The notes: generated by a model from the letters alone, not told the origin. Shown: positions 1 to 9,492, numbered from the stretch's first letter. The stretch is DNA of 64,000 bases from Cryobacterium tepidiphilum (GCF_003716325.1 NZ_RDSR01000003.1:124001-188000); one strand, 5' to 3'. Numbers and translations: made by a program.

Positions 1-149
1 AAGTCGTCGGGGATCTGCGACCGGGAGTACGCACCCATGCGTCTCGGAAGCCAGCCGGGGTCGACACGGTCGACCGCCACAGCACCGCGGATCTCCACCG
101 GCCCCGCCCCGAGATCGCACCGGAACCCCGAGGCGGCTCCCGCACTCAT
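1..149 (-). CDS. SGNH/GDSL-type hydrolase, N-terminal part only
   Basis: Only the first 49 codons are inside the window; the gene runs off the left edge. It starts at an ATG whose last two bases and the following A form the TGA of the glycosidase gene upstream (ATGA overlap), so the two are translationally coupled. The visible N-terminus (VEIRGAVAVDRVDPGWLPRR, then MGAYSRSQIPDD) resembles the beta-rich lead-in of actinobacterial SGNH/GDSL esterases related to carbohydrate esterases, but the catalytic GDSL block lies outside the window. As the last visible gene of a sugar-uptake operon it could be a deacetylase acting on the imported oligosaccharide; that role is inference. Confidence 0.5.
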   Translation of the reverse strand, partial: MSAGAASGFRCDLGAGPVEIRGAVAVDRVDPGWLPRRMGAYSRSQIPDD

Positions 150-2305
150 CGGGCCGGGGATTCCTTGATCTCGCCGCTCGCATACACGTCGACGTGCCGG
201 TCACCCACCCGAACGCCGTGGAGAACTGCCGTCGGGTCGAGGCTGGCGATGCAACCGTCCACGGTGATCTCTCCGGCGACGCCGACATCGACGCCGAAGA
301 TCGACTCGATCACAAGTGCGACCCACGCTCCCGACGACGAGCAAGCCCAGTCAGTGATGTAGGGCAGCTGTGGCGGGGCCTTTCGAGCTCCGCCGTTGAT
401 GAGGGGCTGCGCTTCTTCGACGAAGTGGGCCTGACCCGTTGGACCCTGGTTTGTGGACCGCGCGAGGCCAGAGAGCCAGTCGATGGCCACGTCCGGGGCG
501 CCCAGCGCGATCAGTGACCGCGCCGCATCTGCCGGCCATGCGGGGTACGCGCCGTTCCATTGGTGATCGGGACGAACGCTGAAGCTTGCGTCGGCGTCCC
601 ACGGCGAGAGTGCCCGCATCCATGACGACGTCTGCAGTTCACGCCGGAAGAACTCCACCATTTCCGCTCGCATGCGCTCCGGCAGGTCGTCTGCGATGGT
701 GGTGCCAACGACGTTGAAGTCGTAGCAATGGCGCACCGGGAGTCGCGACCCGTCGGGCTGCTGAGCTGAAAAATAGCCGCTTCCCGAATGGTAGAGGTCG
801 ACGACGGATGCGACGAGCTCGTCCGCGTCAGCAAGAAACGACTCAGCGTCCTTCTCGTCGCCGCCGAGAGCCGCGATTGCCGCCGCGGTCCGCATGTTCC
901 AAACGTTCGCCGCATTGAGACTCGCGACCTCATGCGTGTACGAGCTCACACACTCGAGCAGGTTGTCGATCTCGCCATAGTCAGCAAGAGGAGATTCGCC
1001 GCGTAGGTCCTTCCAGGCGAGCGCCCACGAGCGAAGGTGGTCGGCAACAGTGGACGGTGTTCGGGTCCCCGAGTGTCCGCGAGGAGTATCGGGCGTCTCG
1101 TCGAGGTAGCCGAGGGCGGAATTGAACCGCATGTAGTCGGTGACCAGCCGGGTCATCGCATAGTCGTTCACGGAATACCACCGACCCACCGGGCCCCCCG
1201 TCAGCGATGAGGTTCCGAAGTGGGAATGGATGTCGCTGGCAATCCAATGGTCGAGCTGTCGCTTCATCGGCACGGGATCGAGCAAGGCATGTGTGAGCGA
1301 ACTCAGCGAGAAATCCCAGATGAAGGTGGTTGTGGCCCAATAGTTGGGCATCAGCGTGTCGTAGCTTCGACCGAGCACATTGCCCGCGAACTCCCGACGG
1401 AACCATATGACGCCAAGCGCGCCCCACCAGTACAGCTTCTTCAAAGCCTCGGAAGACGTTGCCAGGACCGGCAGGTGTCCGGAGAACTCGGTGTTCCCCG
1501 GCGTGAATGCCGCTTCGAGCTGTGCATTCCAGAAGCGCTCTGCCCCCTTCACCGCCCCGGGGACATCCGCGGCGACACGCTCCCACGCGTCCGATGCCCC
1601 GCGCTCACTACTGGCAACCGCCTGCACGTAGCCGAACCGATGAGTCTGGCCGGCGGGAATGTCGAGCACGACTTCCACTTCGCCGCCGCGGCCCGCGCCC
1701 CCGATGCCCACCTCGTAGCCTTCAACCGCCGCGGCTGCGACCCCACTCAACCGCACAGTTGCGGGCAGGTCCACACCCTGGATGCTCCACGCCTCACCGG
1801 AGTCGTTGCGGAACGACAGTCGGGAGCCGCCGACAGCCGCGACGTTGAGCGCATTCGGAGATTCCGAATCGAGCCAGGAAGCATCGCCGGCTGTCACACG
1901 GGCGTTCAGGGCGAGCGTCAACGACACCGAGCGCGCCTTGTGCGACGTGTTCGTCACCCGCACGTCGATGGCGACAGCGGTTTCGTGCGGAACACACGCC
2001 GTGACGGTCTCCAGGCGCAGGTCCTCCAATTCGGCAGAGCGCACCACCCGGTCGGGACGCCAGGCGTGGGTCACACGCTCCCCATACGATTCGAAGACGC
2101 GTCCGTCGACGAACAACACCGCTGTCGCCGCCAATCCCTGGGAGACCGGCGGAAACGTCACCGCGCTGATTGCCGTCAGGTCGTGGTCGACGCGGACCGT
2201 CCCCAGGAAATTGGTCAGTCCGGACGGTGCGATCATGTCGTCGTAGTGATGGGTGACAACATCCGCTGCCAGATCGTCGACGGTAGGAATGAGAGAGTCG
2301 GTCAT
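146..2305 (-). CDS. (alpha/alpha)6-barrel glycoside hydrolase, MGH1/GH63-like
   Basis: A 719-residue protein with no signal peptide, so probably cytoplasmic, acting on imported sugar. The N-terminal third is beta-rich; from about residue 290 there is a helical toroid with aromatic and acidic motifs (WFRREFAGNVLGRSYDTLMP, WDFSLSSLTHALLDP, WNGAYPAWP) like the glucosidase/debranching fold of the MGH1/GH63 group. ATG at 2305 was chosen because GGAG lies 11 nt upstream; a TTG seven codons earlier has no ribosome site. It lies 38 bp after the permease gene and overlaps the following esterase by 4 bp, so it belongs to the same operon. The exact linkage cut cannot be read from sequence; an alpha-glycoside or mannoside is suggested by the neighbours. 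Confidence 0.75.
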   Translation of the reverse strand: MTDSLIPTVDDLAADVVTHHYDDMIAPSGLTNFLGTVRVDHDLTAISAVTFPPVSQGLAATAVLFVDGRVFESYGERVTHAWRPDRVVRSAELEDLRLETVTACVPHETAVAIDVRVTNTSHKARSVSLTLALNARVTAGDASWLDSESPNALNVAAVGGSRLSFRNDSGEAWSIQGVDLPATVRLSGVAAAAVEGYEVGIGGAGRGGEVEVVLDIPAGQTHRFGYVQAVASSERGASDAWERVAADVPGAVKGAERFWNAQLEAAFTPGNTEFSGHLPVLATSSEALKKLYWWGALGVIWFRREFAGNVLGRSYDTLMPNYWATTTFIWDFSLSSLTHALLDPVPMKRQLDHWIASDIHSHFGTSSLTGGPVGRWYSVNDYAMTRLVTDYMRFNSALGYLDETPDTPRGHSGTRTPSTVADHLRSWALAWKDLRGESPLADYGEIDNLLECVSSYTHEVASLNAANVWNMRTAAAIAALGGDEKDAESFLADADELVASVVDLYHSGSGYFSAQQPDGSRLPVRHCYDFNVVGTTIADDLPERMRAEMVEFFRRELQTSSWMRALSPWDADASFSVRPDHQWNGAYPAWPADAARSLIALGAPDVAIDWLSGLARSTNQGPTGQAHFVEEAQPLINGGARKAPPQLPYITDWACSSSGAWVALVIESIFGVDVGVAGEITVDGCIASLDPTAVLHGVRVGDRHVDVYASGEIKESPAR

Positions 2306-2343
2306 GGGTGCGGAAGCTCCAAGCAACGAGTGAGATGGTCGCG

Positions 2344-3156
2344 TCAGTACTGTCCGAGCGCGAGGCCGCGCGCGAAGAACTTCTGCGTGAGGAGGAAGAG
2401 CACGACCGTGGGCAGTGAGACCAGCACACCGGCAGCGAGGACGGTCGAGAGTTGGGCGCCGCCGTAGGTGCTTTGCATCCCGCTGAGCGTCGTGACGATG
2501 GGTCGGACCGAGTCGGACTGACTGAGCGTCAGGCCCAGAAGGAGGTCATTCCAGATGAATGTGGCCTGCAGGATGAAGACGGCCACGAGCGCGCTGGACG
2601 CCATCGGCAGATAGACGGTCCTGAAGATGCGCCACGTCGTCGCCCCGTCGAGCACGGATGCTTCGAACACGTTGTGCGCGATTCCCGTGAAGAAATTACG
2701 CATGACGAAGGCGGAGAACGGAACCGATATCGCCGTGTACACGATGATCATGCCGAGCTGGGTGTCGAAGAGCCCCACCCGCGAATAGCCGTCGAAGAGC
2801 GGCAGGATCACCATCTGCAACGGGAACACAGTGCCGCCGAAGATCACGACGAACCATGCGAACCCGTGCCTGAGCCGCAAGGCGACGATGGCGAAACCGG
2901 CCGCTGCTCCGACGAGGACCGCGATCAACGGGGAGACGACACTGTAGATGACGGTGCTCGCGACGCTGGCCGAAAGGCCGCTCAATTGGAGGGCCTCCCC
3001 CATGTTCGCGAAGAGAGCGAAGTCGGTGGGGACCCACGCCTCCTTGGAGGTGTATGTCAACGGTGACTTGCTGGCGTTGACGACGAACAGATAGACCGGC
3101 AGCAGCCAGATCACTCCGAACACGGCGAGGACGCTGGTTCTGATGATGCGCGACAT
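2344..3156 (-). CDS. Sugar ABC transporter permease, MalG-like
   Basis: A 270-residue inner-membrane permease with an N-terminal helix (VLAVFGVIWLLPVYLFVVNA) and about five further helices. The EAA-type cytoplasmic loop (EASVLDGATTWRIFRTVYLP) is the docking site for the ATPase in CUT1 carbohydrate importers. The reading frame stays open for 92 more codons upstream into the neighbouring permease, but ATG 3156 has GGTGAGG just before it and gives the family's normal length. It follows the MalF-like gene by 11 bp. No ATP-binding subunit is encoded in this locus, so the pair probably uses a shared MsiK-type ATPase encoded elsewhere, which is common in actinobacteria. Confidence 0.9.
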   Translation of the reverse strand: MSRIIRTSVLAVFGVIWLLPVYLFVVNASKSPLTYTSKEAWVPTDFALFANMGEALQLSGLSASVASTVIYSVVSPLIAVLVGAAAGFAIVALRLRHGFAWFVVIFGGTVFPLQMVILPLFDGYSRVGLFDTQLGMIIVYTAISVPFSAFVMRNFFTGIAHNVFEASVLDGATTWRIFRTVYLPMASSALVAVFILQATFIWNDLLLGLTLSQSDSVRPIVTTLSGMQSTYGGAQLSTVLAAGVLVSLPTVVLFLLTQKFFARGLALGQY

Positions 3157-3167
3157 GTTCCTCACCC

Positions 3168-4052
3168 CTATATCTCGTTCTTCTTCGACAGCTGCTGACG
3201 CAGGTAGAGAATCGACGCCACCATAGTGACCACGGTGAGAAAGACGGCGATCGCCGACCCCAGCCCGTACTGGCTGTTCACGAATGTCTCCTTGTACATG
3301 GTCAGTGCGAGCGTTTCCGATGCCCGTCCGGGGCCACCCTTCGTCATGCCCAGAACGATGTCGAACGTCTTGAGGCTGGCCACGATGGAGAGGCCGATGA
3401 CCACGGTCGTCAGCGGTCGAAGCATGGGCCACAGGATGCTGCCGAACAGCCGGCCGCCTGTCGCTCCATCCAGACGCGCCGCCTCAAGGGGCTCTTTGGG
3501 GATGGAATTGAGCCCGATCGTGAACAGCAGTGCGTTGACGCCGATGCCCTGCCAGGACGCGGCGACGATCATGACCACCGTGTTGAGTGGAGCGTCGACC
3601 AACCAGCGTGGAGTCTCGTCGACCCCGAAGAAGCCGAGCGCCTGATCAAGCGCACCGTTGCTTGACAGAATGAACGACCAGATCAGGCCGACGCCGATGC
3701 CGGAGATGGCGTACGGAATAAGGAAAGGCAGCCGCAGCCAGACTCCGCCGGGGAGGTTCCACGTCAGGAGAGCGAGGGCGAGTCCGAGGCCGACCGGAAT
3801 GACGAGGGTCCCCACCACCCAGAGCAACGTGTTGCCGAGCGACCCGAGAAAGTCGGGGTCGTCGAACATCTCCGCATAGTTGGCCAGTCCGACCCACTGC
3901 GGATCGCCCAACCCGTCGTACGCCGTGAAGCTGAGGTACGTCGTCCAGAGGAGCGGGAGATAGAGCAGGACGGCGACGATGATCACGCCCGGGGCGATGA
4001 AGCCCCGGGCGGACCACAGGTATGGCGTTGTGCGTTTCGCCAGAGCCGACAT
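3168..4052 (-). CDS. Sugar ABC transporter permease, MalF-like
   Basis: A 294-residue CUT1 permease with six predicted helices, the first being GVIIVAVLLYLPLLWTTYLS. The EAA loop is clear (EAARLDGATGGRLFGSILWP), followed by the typical FDIVLGMTKGGPGRASETLA segment. Its ATG shares one base with the stop codon of the binding-protein gene (TGATG), so translation is coupled. Together with the MalG-like protein downstream it should form the heterodimeric membrane channel. Confidence 0.92.
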   Translation of the reverse strand: MSALAKRTTPYLWSARGFIAPGVIIVAVLLYLPLLWTTYLSFTAYDGLGDPQWVGLANYAEMFDDPDFLGSLGNTLLWVVGTLVIPVGLGLALALLTWNLPGGVWLRLPFLIPYAISGIGVGLIWSFILSSNGALDQALGFFGVDETPRWLVDAPLNTVVMIVAASWQGIGVNALLFTIGLNSIPKEPLEAARLDGATGGRLFGSILWPMLRPLTTVVIGLSIVASLKTFDIVLGMTKGGPGRASETLALTMYKETFVNSQYGLGSAIAVFLTVVTMVASILYLRQQLSKKNEI

Positions 4053-5329
4053 CAGCCCTGGGCTGCCCAGTACTTGTCTGCCTCGTCCTGGATCTTCTGC
4101 AGGAACGGCATCGGGTCACCGGGGTTGGCGTTGAAGGCACCGAACTGCTCGAGGGCGACGGTCAGAATCGGCGTGGGAGTCGCTTCGAAGTAACGCTCCA
4201 CCAACTGGTAGTCGGAGGACGCGACGTTCTGGCCGAGCTCCGCAAGGGCCTGGTCCTTGACCTTCGCCTTGGGGTTGAAGGGCACGTCACCGCGAGCGTC
4301 GCCCCACGCCGTCTGCGCCTCAGGAGACATCCACCATTCCGCGTAGGCGAGGCCCAAGTCCTTCTGCTTCGAGTTCTCCGCGATGCACAGGGGTCCTGTC
4401 TCCACCGCCACAGGCGTCTGCGTGAGACTCTCGTTCTTGGCCGGGATGACGAAGAAGCCGTAGTCGGTGCCTGACTTCATTCCCGCGGCGTCGAGGGAGC
4501 CGCCGAAGAAGCTTCCGAAATTGATCATGGCGAAGTCGCCCTGCTTCAGGCCGACGGCGGGGTCTGTCGTGCTGCCCGCGTCGCTGAACCAGCCCTTCTT
4601 CTGCTCGTCGAGCCACTCGTTCATGATGGCAACGATCTTGGGGTCGGTGTACTTGACGTCTCCCGTGGACAGCCCCTTGTAGAGCGCGGGGTCCGTGCCG
4701 GCGACCAACTGCTGGAACCACTGGAACGTGAAGAGGGTGCTGGTCTGGTAATAGGGCGTCGTACCAGCCGCTTTCAGCTTCGTCGCAGCAGCATCAAGCT
4801 CGGACCACGTCGTCGGGACCTCGATCCCGTTCTTCTCGAAGATGGGCTTGTTGTAATACATGACCCAGTACGCGATGTTCATTGGCACGCAGTACTGCTT
4901 GCCGTCGAACGTGTAGTAACGCTCGAGGTCTTTACTCACCCACCCCTCGTCGATCGCTTTCTTCCAGATGTCAGAAGTCTCGGCAACGAGGTTCTCATCA
5001 ACGAGCTTCTTGAGCGAGTCTCCGGTGTGCCAACTGAACAGTCCGGGGCTCTTCGAGGTTCGGAAGGACTGCTTCACGAAGGCGTCGTACTGGTTGGCAT
5101 CCGAGTAGCCCGTCGTGTTCAGCGTGATGTTGACACCCGGTTCGGATGACGCATTGAGGGCCTTGAAATCCGGTTCCCATGCCGCCTTGTCCGTGTAGAA
5201 GTTCAGCGTTCCGGTGGGGGCGCCACCGTCGGCCGGGGCGGCGCTGCCGCCGCTTGAGCACGCGGTGAGCATGAGTGCGCTGAGTGACAGCGCCGAAAGG
5301 ACGCCTATCGTCGTCTTACGTGAATTCAT
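4052..5329 (-). CDS. Sugar ABC transporter substrate-binding lipoprotein
   Basis: A 425-residue extracellular binding protein of the family-1 (MalE/UgpB-like) type. It begins with a lipoprotein signal: basic start, hydrophobic stretch and lipobox LMLTAC with lipidation at Cys24, followed by a Ser/Gly/Ala linker. ATG 5329 is preceded by GAGGAAG; the open frame upstream runs through the operator region and is not coding. It is the first gene of the importer operon and lies just behind a LacI-type operator. The ligand is probably an oligosaccharide, given the intracellular glycosidase encoded in the same operon. Confidence 0.92.
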   Translation of the reverse strand: MNSRKTTIGVLSALSLSALMLTACSSGGSAAPADGGAPTGTLNFYTDKAAWEPDFKALNASSEPGVNITLNTTGYSDANQYDAFVKQSFRTSKSPGLFSWHTGDSLKKLVDENLVAETSDIWKKAIDEGWVSKDLERYYTFDGKQYCVPMNIAYWVMYYNKPIFEKNGIEVPTTWSELDAAATKLKAAGTTPYYQTSTLFTFQWFQQLVAGTDPALYKGLSTGDVKYTDPKIVAIMNEWLDEQKKGWFSDAGSTTDPAVGLKQGDFAMINFGSFFGGSLDAAGMKSGTDYGFFVIPAKNESLTQTPVAVETGPLCIAENSKQKDLGLAYAEWWMSPEAQTAWGDARGDVPFNPKAKVKDQALAELGQNVASSDYQLVERYFEATPTPILTVALEQFGAFNANPGDPMPFLQKIQDEADKYWAAQG

Positions 5330-5390
5330 CTGAACTTCCTCGTTCCTGGTGAAGGTGATGGTGCAATGTCGAACTGCATGTGTCGCTGTG

Positions 5391-5406
5391 TTGGTATCGT
5401 TACCAA
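5391..5406. promoter_or_regulatory. LacI-type operator 1, importer operon
   Basis: TTGGTATCGTTACCAA has six-base arms in perfect inverted repeat around a central CG step. It lies 62 bp upstream of the binding-protein ATG. Two near-identical sites occur in front of the ROK gene and the secreted protein gene, and the LacI-family gene lies between those, so this is very likely its operator. Confidence 0.8.
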
Positions 5407-5505
5407 TCGCCACCGACAAGCTACCAACTCAGCTCGCCGATGGCAAGTGATCCGCGCCGGGTCGATCGTTTCTCTGTTCGGTTGTCGCCGTGAAACGGGG
5501 CAGCA

Positions 5506-7302
5506 TCAGTCATCGCTGTTCCGTGTTCCCCGCACATACGCCTTGACCGTCGCAAACCGCTCGCTCCTCGCCTGCGCCGAGCGGCGAATGATGTACGGGC
5601 CGACGGCTGCCGGCACGATGAAGGTCTCCGCATAGTGCACGACGTACGGTGCGAACGCACCGGTCGGGCTCACCACCTCCACCTCGTCTCCCTCCACGAG
5701 GTTGAGGACGTTGACCGTGCCCTCGGTGTCGTGCGAGGCCTCGTCCACAAACCAGTGCCGTCGCACCTCGATGAATTCGAGCTCATGGAGACCCGTTCGT
5801 TCCTCGACGACGCCCGGTGTCCGCGCAATCTGCTGCACCTGATCCAACAGGTTTCGCTCCACCCACTCCGTATCGCGGTCCCACTGAATGTTTTTTTCGC
5901 CGTGCTCAAGGTGCACCGGACGCGGAACGCCGTCGAGACCCACCCGCCCCCAATCCCACAATTTGAACGTGAAGATGAACGGGGTTGCCGAGATCTCGAG
6001 AACCATGGAGTTGCTACCCGAGCAATGGACGGTGCCGGCGGGGATGGCGAAATGGTCGTGCTTCTTCGCCGGGATCATGTTGACGTACTTCTCCGCCGGG
6101 AACGGGCGCGCAGTGTCGGTCGTGGCCGCCCGCAGGTCTGACATCATGGCATCCGGGTCGACACCGGTCTTGAGTCCCAGGTAAACGACCGCGTCCTCCG
6201 ACGCTTCGAGCAAGTAGTAACTCTCGTCCTGCGTGTAGTGCATGCCGAAGACATCCTGGATGTACCCCGTGAGCGGGTGCACCTGCAACGAGAGATTCCC
6301 CCCTCCCATCGTGTCCAGGAAGTCGAAGCGGATCGGGAACTCCGCGCCGAAACGAGCGAACGTCTTCTCGCCAAGCAGTTCTTTCGGCCTCATGAGCACG
6401 AGATCCATGGCTGGAACCTCGACAAGTCCGTCGTCCGCTTCCAGGAGCAACGAGTTCTCTTCCGGAACACAGTCGAAGCACCAGGCGTAATTCTGTTTGG
6501 AGGGATCGAGATTCAGCTTCTCTTTCATCCACTGGCCGCCCCAGACCCCGGGATCGAAGAACGGGACGACGCGCAACGGGCCCGTCGTGGCCGCCTCGAG
6601 CGCCTTCCGGAACGCATCACCGGTGATCATTCCCGCCGCAGAACCATTCGCGTTCCCGTCAACGACGAAGTCGATCTCCTCGAAGAGGTTCCGCTTGTGG
6701 CGGTCCGCCACGCGCCACTCGACGAAGAAGCCGCGTTTGTACTTGCGGAGCACGTCCTCGTCCGCGTTATGGGAGCGCCAATTCGGCGCGCCGGCGCGCA
6801 TCCGCAGCTGAATCTCCCAACGCGACATGTCGACCAGCACGAGGGCATGGCGCTCCGGGGCCGCGAGTGCGGCGCCCCATCCGAGGAGAATCGTCGGCGC
6901 TGTTCGCCGCTCCAGACGGCGGGCCACGAGTTCGAGTTTCTGGGGGCTGTAGAACTCATCGATCCTCGCGTGGCTCATCACCCCGAAGACGCGGTCATCC
7001 GTCAGATTCTGCTCGATCAAGGCGTCGACCCGCTCGATCGGCAGCGCCGCTTCGTCCTCCACGTCGACGATGGCATATTCCGGGAGCGCGTCGACGAGTA
7101 CCGACCGCAGGGCCGGGACGTCGACGCCGGGGTACGTATCGACGACGATGACCGGGAACTCGCCTGCGGCTCGGGCCGCGGCCACCGCGTGCACCTCGGC
7201 CCATGCCTTGGATCCCTGGAACACTCGGGCGCCCGGCAGGAGCGGGATCGTCGGCTGCTTCACGTACGACGAGGCGGGTGAGCGGGAATCATTCGGGACC
7301 AC
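5506..7302 (-). CDS. manA: Class I mannose-6-phosphate isomerase with N-terminal extension
   Basis: 598 residues, versus about 310-440 for ordinary class I enzymes. Residues from about 265 carry the type I isomerase cupin core: GGGNLSLQVHP gives the Gln/His zinc ligands, DESYYLLEA the Glu ligand and IPAGTVHCSG the second His. The first 200 or so residues form an extra alpha/beta domain with nucleotide-kinase-like strand and helix spacing but no Walker A motif. The enzyme interconverts mannose-6-P and fructose-6-P in the cytosol. The start is GTG 7302 with AAGGAG upstream; it overlaps the ROK kinase gene by 14 bp, so the two are made together. This links the locus to mannose. Confidence 0.85.
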   Translation of the reverse strand: MVPNDSRSPASSYVKQPTIPLLPGARVFQGSKAWAEVHAVAAARAAGEFPVIVVDTYPGVDVPALRSVLVDALPEYAIVDVEDEAALPIERVDALIEQNLTDDRVFGVMSHARIDEFYSPQKLELVARRLERRTAPTILLGWGAALAAPERHALVLVDMSRWEIQLRMRAGAPNWRSHNADEDVLRKYKRGFFVEWRVADRHKRNLFEEIDFVVDGNANGSAAGMITGDAFRKALEAATTGPLRVVPFFDPGVWGGQWMKEKLNLDPSKQNYAWCFDCVPEENSLLLEADDGLVEVPAMDLVLMRPKELLGEKTFARFGAEFPIRFDFLDTMGGGNLSLQVHPLTGYIQDVFGMHYTQDESYYLLEASEDAVVYLGLKTGVDPDAMMSDLRAATTDTARPFPAEKYVNMIPAKKHDHFAIPAGTVHCSGSNSMVLEISATPFIFTFKLWDWGRVGLDGVPRPVHLEHGEKNIQWDRDTEWVERNLLDQVQQIARTPGVVEERTGLHELEFIEVRRHWFVDEASHDTEGTVNVLNLVEGDEVEVVSPTGAFAPYVVHYAETFIVPAAVGPYIIRRSAQARSERFATVKAYVRGTRNSDD

Positions 7303-8251
7303 AGGTACTCCTTACAGTTCGGGACGACGCTTCGGTCGCCCCGGCAATGGCGGCGAGGCCGCGCAGAACAGACAGGTCAGGGCGTTCGGGTGTGACGAAA
7401 CGGGGACGGTACGACGACGACCACAGATACGCGTCGGCGTACTCCTGGAACCGGGGCAGGAGGAGGTCTCCCGCGCGCATGATGCCGCCGGAGACGATGA
7501 CGACGTCGGGGTCGTAGGCGTGGCAGAGGCCGACGATGACCGCGCCCCACACCCGGCAGAAGCGATCGAGTACCCGGCCGGCGACGGCATCCGGGTCGGG
7601 AGCGAGCGCAGCCTCGATGATCTCTTTCATCCCGATCGGCTCGTCCGCGTCGCGGCCGGCGTGCTCGCCATGGGCCAGCAGCTCGCCCAGCAGGCCGCCA
7701 ATCGCCCAGGTGCTGGCCAGCGCTTCCGCGCAGCCGATGTTTCCGCAGCTGCATCGCGGGCCGTCGACGTCCACGGTGAGGTGGCCCCCGAGGATGCCGG
7801 CATGATCGTGGGCACCACGAAGGACCACGCCGTCGATGATCGCCGCCGTGCCTATCCCCGTTCCCAGGGTCACCATGACGGCGTCCTTCTCGCCCGCAGC
7901 ACACCCGTATGCGGTCTCTCCGATCAGGGCCGCGCGGGCATCGTTCTCCAGGGCTACGGATGCGCCGAACTGTGCTTCGCCCCACGCTTTCAGATCGACG
8001 CCGTCGAGGTACTCGTACTTGCCGTGGGCCCTGACGAGCCTGCCCGCCCGGCGATCAACCACGCCGGGGACGGCGATACCGACTCCCGTAACGGCTGCAC
8101 CTGCGCAGAGTGCCCGTGAGCGACGCTCGACCGTCGCGAGGTCACGAGTCGTTCCGGAGACGCGAAACTCCTCGGAAGCCACGACGGAGCCGTTGTTCCA
8201 GAGACCGAGCTTGATATTGGTTCCGCCGAAGTCGATGCACAGTTGCGTCAT
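7289..8251 (-). CDS. ROK-family sugar kinase
   Basis: A 320-residue cytosolic kinase. The N-terminal phosphate-binding motif (CIDFGGTNIKLG), the adenosine-site segment VTLGTGIGTA and the ROK zinc motif CSCGNIGCAEA are all present. There is no N-terminal helix-turn-helix, so it is a kinase rather than a NagC/XylR-type repressor. GAGGGG precedes the ATG. Genes order kinase-isomerase with a LacI operator 50 bp upstream, so it probably phosphorylates mannose or a related hexose released by the glycosidase, and the product is passed to the isomerase. Specificity for mannose rather than glucose or fructose is inferred from the neighbour. Confidence 0.88.
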   Translation of the reverse strand: MTQLCIDFGGTNIKLGLWNNGSVVASEEFRVSGTTRDLATVERRSRALCAGAAVTGVGIAVPGVVDRRAGRLVRAHGKYEYLDGVDLKAWGEAQFGASVALENDARAALIGETAYGCAAGEKDAVMVTLGTGIGTAAIIDGVVLRGAHDHAGILGGHLTVDVDGPRCSCGNIGCAEALASTWAIGGLLGELLAHGEHAGRDADEPIGMKEIIEAALAPDPDAVAGRVLDRFCRVWGAVIVGLCHAYDPDVVIVSGGIMRAGDLLLPRFQEYADAYLWSSSYRPRFVTPERPDLSVLRGLAAIAGATEASSRTVRSTCGPE

Positions 8252-8300
8252 GGCACGTCCCCTCGTCAGCGCGGTAGCGTCCCGGCCTATCCCGTCGGTA

Positions 8301-8316
8301 TTGGTAACGTTACCAT
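8301..8316. promoter_or_regulatory. LacI-type operator 2, kinase-isomerase operon
   Basis: The core TGGTAACGTTACCA (8302-8315) is a perfect 14-bp palindrome located 50 bp upstream of the ROK kinase ATG, in the short gap behind the LacI-family gene. It has the same core as the sites at 5391 and 9493. Confidence 0.85.
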
Positions 8317-8347
8317 ACCTGTGCCCGGTCGGAGTAGGGCCACCCGC

Positions 8348-9382
8348 TCAACGATCGGCCATACTCACCGTGACCGGCAACTCGATCATCCGGGATGGTC
8401 CGTGCGAGTCTGCCGCCTGCAACCGGGCAAACAGAAGTTCCGCAGCCTCCCGTCCAAGCTGGCGCGCATCGCTGTCGATGACGGTGACCGGCACCGGCAT
8501 CATCTCTGACAGCTCGAAACTGTCGAAGCTCACAATCGCAGGAAAGCCCGTTGCACCCGCACCCGACCGGATGCGCCGGCCGATCTCTTTCAGCGCGCCG
8601 ATGGTGTTGCGATTGTTCGCGCTGAAAATCGCGGTCGGCGCATCGGGAAGGTCGAGGAGTCGCTCCATGGCTGACCGTGCTGCTTCAACGTCTTGCTGGT
8701 CCCGCTGAATCAGCCGCGCGTCGGGTGAGATCCCCCGTTCTGCGAGAGCCTTCTCGTACCCGATGTACCTGCGCTGCCCCGTGGATACCGACGGGACATT
8801 TCCCAGGAAGCCGATTCGCGTATGGCCAGACTCCAGAAGACTAAGTGTGCCTTGGTATGCGCCTCCCACGTCATCGAGCAGAACCGTGTCCACGTCCAGT
8901 CCCGCAACCTGGCGGGAGGCCAGCACAATCGGGGTGTCTCCCAACCTGTCGGCTCTCAAGTGCTCCGCCGCGCCACCGGAGGGCACCACCACAAGTCCCT
9001 CCACCTGGCGACCGATGAAATCCGCAACGAGCTGCGCTTCCCGTCCGCAGTCCTCGCCGGTGTTGCCCAGCACGATGCGCTTTCCATGCTTCGCGGCCAC
9101 CTCCTCCACGCCCAAGGCGAAGTTGCCGTAGTAGGGGTTCCCCAGGTTGGTGATCGCGACTCCGATCAGTCCGCTTGCCTGCCCGGGGCGAAGGCTACGC
9201 GCGTTCTCGTTTCGGAAGTAGCCCAGCTCCTTCACCGCGGCCAGTACCTTCGCCTGCAAGTCGGGCCGAACGTTCACGCCGCCTGCAAGTGTGCGTGAGA
9301 CGGTCATCGGGCTGACGCCGGCCGAGGCCGCGACCTCTTTGATTGTGGGTTGTCGGGTGCCCGGCGCCATCGAACTCGTCAT
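8348..9382 (-). CDS. LacI-family transcriptional repressor
   Basis: 344 residues. The N-terminal LacI helix-turn-helix and hinge are plain (TIKEVAASAGVSPMTVSRTL at about residues 13-32), followed by a periplasmic-binding-protein-like effector domain ending near residue 340. GGAGG lies upstream of ATG 9382. The three palindromic TTGGTAACGTTACCAA-like sites at 5391, 8301 and 9493 fit the central-CG operators of this family and flank the genes it sits among. The expected mode is repression released by the locus's sugar or a phosphorylated product. It is divergent from the secreted-protein gene and shares that intergenic region, so it may also control itself. Confidence 0.93.
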   Translation of the reverse strand: MTSSMAPGTRQPTIKEVAASAGVSPMTVSRTLAGGVNVRPDLQAKVLAAVKELGYFRNENARSLRPGQASGLIGVAITNLGNPYYGNFALGVEEVAAKHGKRIVLGNTGEDCGREAQLVADFIGRQVEGLVVVPSGGAAEHLRADRLGDTPIVLASRQVAGLDVDTVLLDDVGGAYQGTLSLLESGHTRIGFLGNVPSVSTGQRRYIGYEKALAERGISPDARLIQRDQQDVEAARSAMERLLDLPDAPTAIFSANNRNTIGALKEIGRRIRSGAGATGFPAIVSFDSFELSEMMPVPVTVIDSDARQLGREAAELLFARLQAADSHGPSRMIELPVTVSMADR

Positions 9383-9492
9383 GACGACATTTCCTCCGTC
9401 TCGGGACCCCTCGTGGGTCTCACGCTACTACTGCCTGGAGCACCAGACGGCGAGCCTGTACATCGCGCCGCCCAGGGTGTTACTCTCCCCAA

